This document shows, piece after piece, positions 56,191 through 64,000 of a stretch of DNA of 64,000 bases. The DNA is taken from NCBI GenBank assembly GCA_024138025.1, contig JAMXBD010002804.1, forward strand, positions 97,627 through 161,626, written 5' to 3'. Origin of the DNA: Combretum micranthum. Its lineage: Eukaryota; Streptophyta; Magnoliopsida; Myrtales; Combretaceae. Below the pieces are notes generated by a model. That model ran no database searches. It was not told where the DNA came from and saw only the letters and a program-made list of their open reading frames with translations. Position 1 is the first letter of the stretch. Each line of letters begins with the position of its first letter. The translations under genes were made by a program, and so were the position numbers.

Positions 56191-56963
56191 CATATCCCCT
56201 GAGTTTTTGAATCTTAAGAACTTTTTCCAAAATTTCCAAAGTTTGTTATTTGAGTAATTAAGTATTGGTTAAGCGATCTAGGGTATATTAGGATGTTTAA
56301 ATGTTTTTCTTGTGATCTTTATTAATTTATTTGGAATTCTTTGATATGTTATCTTTTATATTAGTTAACTAGTACTTAAGCTAAGTGTGAATTTATTATT
56401 GATTTAAACAGTGATAGATCCTCGCCCAGTCGACTCCGTTAATTCCCGTGCATATCAGGTACACAGTGACTTGCTTGACTCTTTGCTAGGGTAGGCATCA
56501 AGATTAAACTACATAAATAAGAGAATACTATTGTTAGTTATGTGTTGATTGTCGTTGTTGCCGTTGAATCTGGTTCGGAGAGCGGCACCTTGCTCAGATT
56601 GGGGGTAGGGTACTTTCTCGTTAACGGTTAGATTGGTTTAGGAGATATGAGTATCCGAGTTGCTCATATCAACCCCCTGAGCGTCGTGATGCGTTACTCA
56701 GGAACCCTAGTTTTACGGGCTACGCCGGAAGGTAGGGCTGCCTAGTCTGTATGAACAGTAGGGACCACTCAGGGAGGCGAACGTAATACTAGAACCTTGT
56801 TGTCCGGAGTTTGAATACTCCTGTGTTGTCTTATTAATTAAAGACTTATTAATGAATAAGCGATTGTTGCATAATGCATCTAACATAAGAATGTGTGACT
56901 CACTTCGCATTTGTATTCGTTACTTGTGTACTGGGCCTTTGGCTCATATTTTATCTATTTCAG

Positions 56964-57040
56964 GTGATGATCCCGATGAGTTCTATACGAGTATGGGGTA
57001 CGAAACTGACTTCGAAGATTTTCTTGATGGGTTGGAGCAT
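56964..57040 (+). CDS. Last exon of LTR micro-ORF (LTR D), interrupted by a MITE
   Basis: DDPDEFYTSMGYETDFEDF then LDGLEH, after which the MITE at 57041 breaks the frame. Upstream LCTGPLAHIL matches LTR F and A in the unspliced frame. Confidence 0.35.
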
Positions 57041-57948
57041 GGTTGTCAAACTCGAGTTTCTACGTAGAATCGCTAAGGGGTTCATAGAATCGGAACGTAA
57101 AATCGAAACGTAGAATCGTAAGATTCTACAACTAATGTAAATTTACTTACAAAACTATTGATTTACTTACTGAAATAATAAAACTTTAAATAAAATTATG
57201 AAAATAAGAATTTAGTATTAAATTAATTATGTACAACCAAAATTTAAGTTTTATCAATCATAATTCACATACTGTCATTAATATATTTACTGCAATTTTA
57301 ATTAAAATAATTATTTTTTTAATAATGATTCATAATCTATAATTATTTAGATGTATTGCAAATCATTTAAATTATCACGTGTGACTAGCTTGTTTGTGTA
57401 GTAATGAATATTTTCATGTTCACTATATATTTGCACAAAAAAACATTATATTTATGGCAAATATATTTATAGATAGAAAATTTAAAAAAGGGAAAAACAT
57501 AGCACTATATATATTAGTTTAATTTTCATTCAAAATGTTCAAAATATATCATAGTATATAACCTAAAAGAAAATAACTCTCTAAAAAAAATACAAAAAAA
57601 AGGAAATAAAAGGAAAAAAAATTTAAAAAAACTAAAATTAAGTTAGATTAAGATAAAATCACGAACTAACCCCAAAAACCCTAAATTTAAAATATTAAAT
57701 TGATTGCATTTTTAAAGTTCAAATAGAAAAAAAAAAAGTGTAAAATTACAACTTTAAGATTTTACTACGATCTACTTACGATTCTATATACCGATTCTAC
57801 CACGATTCTACCGTTTCTACTCACGATTCTACGATTCTACTTACGTAGTTTACTCAAAAAACGATTTTGAATGCGAGTTGCATCGAAATATCATCATCAA
57901 CTCGTAAACTCGTAGAAACGTACGAGTAGACTCGCGAGTTTGACAACC
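57041..57948. mobile_element. MITE of about 0.9 kb with GGTTGTCAAACTCG ends
   Basis: Ends GGTTGTCAAACTCG and CGAGTTTGACAACC are exact inverted repeats. Subterminal 'gtttctacg' and 'gattctac' words are repeated in both arms. The flanking bases CAT/AT suggest a 2-3 bp duplication. The middle is AT-rich non-coding. Superfamily not certain; a 3-bp duplication would favour PIF/Harbinger. Confidence 0.85.
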
Positions 57949-58500
57949 ATGGGTGGAGGATTAGAGATGACTATGGACTCAATGGACCTATAAATTAATA
58001 GATTAGATGAGATTCATTTTGGTTGATGGTGTAAAAATATTGTGTTAGTAGAGTTGTGTTTTGAGAATTTTGGTTAAGGCTTATGAAAAGCCTTTGGATG
58101 TAATATGTACATATGTATGTATGTAGCTATTTAGAAGTAGAGTTATTTCCTGCTAATATCTATGTCTTTTGTTGTATAATATCTTATAGAATTAGATAAA
58201 ACAATTACTCAAACTATCCCTTTAGGAAACCTTACATATAATCTTAGGGGTTATATGTGGTTGGGGATTCGATATCTCCTATATCAAATATAAGGTAAAA
58301 TCTCGGGTCCTTACAAGTCATGTGTTTTGCTAAAAATTTTGAAAAACTATGGTTTCTATATATTAACTATGTGGAATTAGATAAACATTCATCAAACATT
58401 TCTTTTAGACAACTTTACATATAATCTTACAGGTTATATGTGGTTAGGAAACTGTTATCACTTATTTAATTATAGAGTGATAGCAGGTCCTTACAAAAAT

Positions 58501-60252
58501 AGTCATAACTTGCTCATTTTAACTAGGAATTTTGCATATTAGTAGTCATTTTCTACCTACTCGAAAAGATCCATCTATTTCTAAGGTTATTCTAACATTT
58601 AAAGCCAATTAGGTTTCGAAATGGATTAGTATAGAATTGATTCGAAAATTCTAGTCCTTAGTTTTGCATTTTTTCAAGTTTTACATCGCCTAATAAGTAC
58701 TAAGATACTTATATAGTTGAAAAATCCTGAATATAGATATAACTCATATTATATGCATGATTATAGTGATGTTTTCCGAACAATGATTTTTCATAAAATA
58801 ATTTATTTTAGAAGTTTGAAAAGTGAAGTTATAAAAAATCTAGTTTTGAGTTGTTGGAAGATAACCAAATTGTTAGTTTGTGACAAGTGAGTGTTTACTT
58901 ATCATAACTATTATTTCTATATTTTCCTTAACTCCATAAAGATGACTTTCTTTTTAAAACTCGATTTTTTGTTATATACTGATTTTATTCCTTAATGGAT
59001 TTTTAATTAGTGAGTTGATTTTAATGTTGAGTTAAAAAGAAAAAATTGTCTTGTTCTTAGTGTTCATCAAAATATTGGCATAAGCTATATAAATAAGTTT
59101 TTAAGAAAAATTTTCATAACAAAGAATTATCAACATTGCAAATTTTATGATAAATTTATTTTAATATTTTGAAAAGAATATAGTTGAACCATTATCCTAA
59201 GTCTTTGTGAAAATTCTTCTTAAGTGTTAAAAATCATTTTTTAGAGATTTTAGTTCTATTTTTATAAAAGAAAATAACTCATTTTATTTCCTTTAATTTT
59301 TTTATTAAGACAACAATATTATGACCATGTATAAATATGAACTTGTAGTTATGTTATGAGATGAAAAATTAAATCCACGTAGAAAATAAAAGAGATAGAA
59401 AATTAAATGAGCATATAAGACAACATATGGAAGTCTTAGCTTGGTATCAAGACTTTCCAAAACTCAGATTTGGACAAGTTCCATAAAAAGAAAAGAAAAG
59501 CATAAGAAACTCAAAGAAAAGAAAAAGAAAAAAATGAAGTATTAGATTTTTATTCAAGTCTTCTCAGACTTAGAAATGGACAAGTCCCCTTAGATAGAAA
59601 AACAATTATGAGCAAAAAAAAATAATGGAAGCCTTAGAAATTTTGGCAAGGTATTCTCGGGACTTAAATTATGGACAAGGCCTTTTCTATTTTTGACTTG
59701 ATTAAGGACAAGTCTCAAAATATATATTAAGAGCATGAAATAAATATAAACATGAAATAAATGTTAAGTTAGTGAGCAATATGCTCATATTGGTATGAAT
59801 ATATACTTAACTATATTTGTACATATATATAGTTAGATTAAATGACACAAACATAACCAGATAACTCAAAATCAACATGATCATAATGTAGATAAGATAT
59901 GAGTTTCATTTTTACATTATCATTACGAGCTTTTATGCATCATGGGAGATTTTATCCATGGATAATGCCTGGAACAATACCTAATATCAACTAAGGATGA
60001 ATGGAATATGTGTTTACCTTTAAAAATGAGATAAATGTATGTGTATGAGTTAAAAAAAATGGTACCAAGGATGATTCACTTCAACGGCAAAAGGAAGGAG
60101 GAAAAATGAGAGAAAATGGAGTGATTTTGATGGGGTTTATAAGTTATAAAATGTGGAAATAAGTATAGGTAAATAAAGAGAAGAGTTTGTGAATTAAAGA
60201 GGGAAATAATAAATTGAAAAAAAAAAAAAAAAGAAAAGTAGCTATTGTAGGG
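58501..60252. other. Unclassified DNA between LTR C and the nested LTR pair (copy 2 only)
   Basis: The first about 1.54 kb (to 60041) is absent from copy 1. It holds three loose repeats of an 'aagtctt...ggacaagt' theme (about 59420-59480, 59545-59600, 59625-59690). No gene. From 60042 the sequence equals 29214-29419. Confidence 0.5.
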
Positions 60253-61316
60253 GAATGTGTAAAGACCCGATCCCCTAAATCCCGAGACTTAGAGTACCGA
60301 ATCCCCAACCACATATAACGTTTTCACATTATGAAATTCTAGATTTTAATTCTATTTAAATCTCATGTGTTTATTTAATTATTTTAAAAGTGTTGAATTG
60401 AATGAGCATGGTTGTGTTGCTAGTACTCTAAGATATATGATTTTGTATATATATGTTGACATTAATATCTTTTTTTATATGCATTAATGTGTGTGTAATG
60501 AAAATTATTAATGTTGTCTTTTGTACATTAAAAGGTTAAGTTAAGTTAGATTTATAAATCAACTTCAATTTTTTGTTAAAGGTTAATTGATAGAGTTTCC
60601 TTTAATTAAGATAGCATTATTGCCCCAAAAATAAGCCCAAATGAGACCCAAATTAAAGCCAAATGCAACCTAAGTTAATATATGCTTTAAGGGGTAAATT
60701 TGGTATATGTTTAAAGTCAAATTTTGCTTAATTAACCTACTTTTTGGGGGCAGCCCATTGTTATCCGAATTTCCTTTTCTTTCTTTCTTTTGTTTCTTTT
60801 TCCATTTCCATCTCCATTTCCAAGCTCAAGTTAGGGTTAATATCAAGTTTAAAAATCAAAGTTATCCTTAAGACAAGGTATATATAGTTATATTTGAGTT
60901 GATTTAGTTATGGTTGTTGTTTTGTTTTGTTTGTTTCTTTCTTGAAGTGATTACATGAATTCTTTGTTGGAATGAGCTAAATGTTGTCTTAATTGTTTGC
61001 TCATGCTTGGGTTGAGTTAGGAATGAGCTTGTGAGTGTGTGAGGTTGTGTATGTATTATTGAGATGATATGAAGTGTTGGGAAGATGTGAAGAGGAATTG
61101 TGTAGGAGAAATCTGATTAGATTGAAGTGGAATTTGAAGTGTTTAATTGTGTTGAATTTATGTTTTGAGTGGCTAGAATTGAGTAGTATAGATATGAGTG
61201 AATGATATGAAGTTGGAAGTGTAGTTGAGGAAGGTTTAGAATGTATTAAGATAGGATTTTTCAAAGTTGAAAAACAGAGAATTTGAATTCTCACGTTTAA
61301 GCTTGTTTTTAAAACG

Positions 61317-61845
61317 TACGCCGGCATCTGGGGATTCTACGCCACCGGCGTAGAGGCGGTGTAGAAAGCCCACAGAATCAATTTTCTTAACGCCGTTTGT
61401 TACGCCGCCGGCTTTTATGCTAAGGATTTGCCAGCGTTTGTTCTTCAGAACGTACACCGGCAATTTGAGTTTCTACGCCGCCGGCGTAGAGGCGGTATTG
61501 ATAGTCCACAGAATCAAATTTCTTAAAGCCGACTGAACGCCGCCGGCTTTCGCTAGGAAGTCAGCCGGCGTTCTTTCTTCCATATTGTACGCTGGCTGCT
61601 GGGAATCAAGGCCGCCGGCGTACATGTGAAAGCTGCCCGCGTACTTATATAAGCGGCCGGCTTACACCTCTCTGGACGTTTTTGAAAACTTTGGTTTTGG
61701 ATTCTACGCCGGCTCAACGCTGCCGGCGTAGGGTACAAAGGCTGATGGCGTACCCTTGAACGCTGCCAGCGTTGGCAGTGTGCATTTTTCAGGACATTGA
61801 ACACCGGCTCAACGCCGCCGGCGTTGAGTACCGGCGTATCCCTGT
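61317..61845 (+). repeat. CCGGCG-rich palindrome island of LTR F'
   Basis: Copy of 30487-31010 with several C/T and G/A differences confined largely to CpG or CHG positions. Confidence 0.88.
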
Positions 61846-62791
61846 GCTTTTGAATTTTAAGAACTTTTTCTAAAAATTTTCCAAAGTTGTTATTTGAGCA
61901 ATTAAGTATTTATTAAGCAATTTAGGATATAATAGGACATTTAAATGCTTATTCGTGACTTTGTATTCAATGAATGGATGTCTTGATTAATTGTGATATA
62001 TGGATATAATATGTGTATAGTTGTGAGAATGAATCTATAATTGTTGATTTATTGATTATTGTGGTATTTCTATTTCAGTTAAGGATTCTTCGGTTAGTTC
62101 TTCACCCAGAGATCCTAGTTATATACTAACGGGTTCAGGTACGCAATAACTTGTCTGATGTTTGCTAGGAGCAGACATTTCTAATTTGACCTCAATTGAT
62201 TCGACTTAACATTTGAATGAATTGGATGTCTATTACGCTGTTTAATTTGGTCCGAGGAGCAGCAAACCTATCATGATGCAATGACATGTTAGCTAGGCGC
62301 TTAACCAAGTCATGATGCAATGACTTTACCATGATGCAATGGTATGCTAGGATGCAATAGCGATTCTTTTGGTTAAGTGGGTAGCCGATAGGGGGAATTG
62401 TATCTATGTAACGTTTGCTTAAACTTAGGGGGAAATACCATGATTTAGTTCAAGGTTTATGGGAACTTATGAACTAGGTTCATGTTATGGACTGAGTTTA
62501 AGTAGAGTCGGGCAACGACTTTTAAGCCCAAAATGAAGCTATTATCTTCATAAATAGATATAGGAGATATAAGTATTCGGACTGCTTATATCAACCCCTA
62601 AGCAGCTGCTGTTACTCAGGATCCCTAGATTCCCGAAGTATGACCGGGGTTTGAATACCCTCTTGTTGATTTGTGAAAGAAAATGTAATGAAGATAACCA
62701 CTTGTTCTATGATGCATTACATCAATTGGATGACTTGTTATGCATTGGTTATTATATACTGGGCCTCTGGCTCACTTTTGCTGCTTTGCAG

Positions 62792-62868
62792 GTATGGGAG
62801 ACGAGTATTACGATGACTTGGGCTATAGGTCGATTTCGAAAGATTTCTAGACGAGTGGGATGAATAGG
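62792..62868 (+). pseudogene. Broken last exon of LTR micro-ORF (LTR F')
   Basis: Starts MGDEYYDDLGY as in F, then an altered and deleted base shifts the frame, and TTG has become part of CTAG, giving an early stop. Confidence 0.5.
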
Positions 62869-63550
62869 ATCGATTACTTGGGACTTTTAGAAGACTTTTT
62901 GCTATGGATAAGCTATGTATAGAAGGCTTGTTAGTCAAGCTAATCTCTTTTGTAATGACCTTAAGATCCTTTAGGATTCTCATGTTTTGAGAAAACATGT
63001 AATTTTTTTGTAGTGTCATGTATTGGCACTGAGCTATGTTTATATGATGTAAATGTATGTATAGATTGCTTTTGTTAGCAATCTTGTTTTATTTAAAAGT
63101 TCTTTACAAAGTTTAGTGATTTGATCAAACAATTTTCATAAACTGTTAGTTTTAGGACAACCTTACATATAATGTGAAAACGTTATATGTGGTTGGGGAT
63201 TCGGTACTCAAAGTCTCGGGATTTAGAGGATCGGGTCTTTACACATTATATATAAGGTTGTCCTAAAACTAACGTTTATGAAAATTGTTTGATCAAAATC
63301 ACTAAACTTTGTAAAGAACTTTTAAACAAAACAAGATTGCTAACAAAAGCAATCTATACATACATTTACATCATATAAACATCATTTAGTGCCAATACAT
63401 GACACTACAAAAATTACATGTTTTCTCAAAACATGAAAATCCTAAAGGATCTTAAGGTCATTACAACAAGAAATTGGCTTAACTAACAAGCCTTCTATAC
63501 ATAGCTTTTTCTTAGCAAAAAGTCTTCCAAAAGTCCAGGGTAAACGGATC

Positions 63551-63627
63551 CTATTCGTCCCACTCATCCAGAAATCTCTCGAAATCGGACCCATAGCCCA
63601 AGTCATCATAATACTCGTCTCCAATAC
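63551..63627 (-). CDS. Predicted last exon of LTR micro-ORF (LTR R')
   Basis: Identical in peptide to the exon of LTR R (32732-32808), including the silent codon differences from F. It is a duplicate, so it is not independent evidence. Confidence 0.4.
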
Positions 63628-64000
63628 CTGCAATGCAGCAAAAGTGAGCCAGAGGCCCAGTACACAATAACCAATGCAAAACATATCATCAATTCGATGT
63701 AATGCATCATAGAACAGGTGGTTATCTTTATTACATTTTCATTCATAAATCAACAAGAGGGTATTCAAACCCCGATCACGCTTCGGGAATTCAGGGATCC
63801 TGAGTAACGGCAGCTACTCAGGGGGTTGATATAAGCAGTCCGAATACTTATATCTCCTATATCTATTTCATGAAGAAATAGCTTCATCTAGGGTTTAAAA
63901 GCCGTTGCCCGACTCTACTTAAACTCAGTCCATAACATGAACCTAGTTCACAAGTTCCCATAAACTTTGAACTAAATCATGGTATTTCTCCCAAAGTTTA

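Larger units (their letters stand above)
54684..58315 (+). mobile_element. Solo LTR D nested in LTR C
   Basis: TGAAATAGCCACG to CGGGTCCTTACA, 3.63 kb including a MITE of about 0.91 kb (so about 2.72 kb). Leader donor at about 55260 (CATG|TAAGT), CCGGCG island 55672-56190, exon 2 at 56412-56458 (47 nt, one short of the family frame), last exon from 56964. The flanks GGTGT and AGTCA do not match, so either the TSD has decayed or one end was rearranged. Confidence 0.82.
51925..58500 (+). mobile_element. Solo LTR C, copy 2, TSD AAAAT, split by LTR D
   Basis: The LTR occupies 51930-54683 and 58316-58495 (TGAAATAGCTATG to GCAGGTCCTTACA), about 2.93 kb without the insert. AAAAT flanks both ends exactly (51925-51929, 58496-58500). 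It has a CCGGCG island at 52918-53400, exon 2 at 53617-53664 with a lost donor, and a last exon at 54385-54470. Confidence 0.92.
60327..63248 (+). mobile_element. Solo LTR F' (duplicate of F) nested in R'
   Basis: 60332-63243, 2.91 kb. CATTA is duplicated exactly (60327-60331, 63244-63248). CCGGCG island 61317-61845. The micro-ORF last exon (from 62792) is broken by a one-base deletion in the GYGSDF codons and an in-frame TAG. Confidence 0.93.
50371..64000. repeat. Segmental duplication, copy 2 (continues past the window)
   Basis: Partner of 23017-33180. Homology begins at CTTTTGTTGGGTTTAAC inside an ASHH2 intron and runs to the last base of the window. It retains the empty GTTTC site for LTR A (51855-51859) and the 6.17 kb missing from copy 1. 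Confidence 0.93.
60253..64000 (-). mobile_element. LTR R' (duplicate of R), incomplete at window end
   Basis: Occupies 60258-60331 and 63244-64000, preceded by the GAATG duplication at 60253-60257. The 5' part of the LTR and the second GAATG lie beyond the window. Its last micro-ORF exon at 63551-63627 has the same peptide as R. Confidence 0.9.

Overview
This window reads as nuclear DNA from a flowering plant, probably a eudicot. It is strongly AT-rich, has plant-type introns in the gene remnants, and is packed with solo LTRs, MULE (Mutator-like) transposons and MITEs. I found no intact protein-coding gene, no rRNA or tRNA gene and no CRISPR array. Every long reading frame is either a transposon or pseudogene fragment or a chance frame.

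Layout. 1-5.9 kb: decayed LTR sequence, mostly in reverse orientation, with microsatellites. 5.95-7.84 kb: a Copia-like solo LTR with a 5-bp target-site duplication (TSD) and a nested MITE. 8.70-17.21 kb: an 8.5-kb MULE with terminal inverted repeats of about 0.85 kb, a near-perfect 8-9 bp TSD and a dead transposase gene. It is flanked by two MITEs of one family. 17.2-22 kb: LTR remnants. 22.0-23.2 kb: pseudo-exons of the histone H3K36 methyltransferase ASHH2 (SDG8/EFS).

23.0-33.2 kb and 50.4-64.0 kb (running off the end) are two copies of one segmental duplication. They differ by two large events that I can place: a solo LTR inserted only in copy 1, with the empty site preserved in copy 2, and a 6.2-kb deletion in copy 1. 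The duplicated DNA is built from 2.7-2.9 kb solo LTRs of one superfamily, starting TGAAAT and ending TTTACA or CTTACA. One of these has inserted head-to-opposite inside another, which makes a 2.6-kb inverted repeat.

35.45-40.16 kb: a second MULE carrying a dead SWIM/zinc-knuckle transposase C-terminus and a plant mobile domain (PMD) pseudogene, plus a minisatellite. 43.3-46.4 kb: the best preserved ASHH2 pseudogene section, from a C-terminal exon to the natural C-terminus. 49.1-49.7 kb: two ASHH2 SET-domain exons, so the gene order is scrambled. A Mutator-type MITE sits just upstream of the SET exons.

The most interesting signal is inside the LTRs. Several diverged families share the same predicted splice sites and a final exon encoding a short acidic peptide around GYGSDFE, followed by a stop. 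Two copies differ there by five synonymous changes and one replacement. This suggests that the LTR encodes a small spliced protein under selection, in addition to acting as promoter and terminator.
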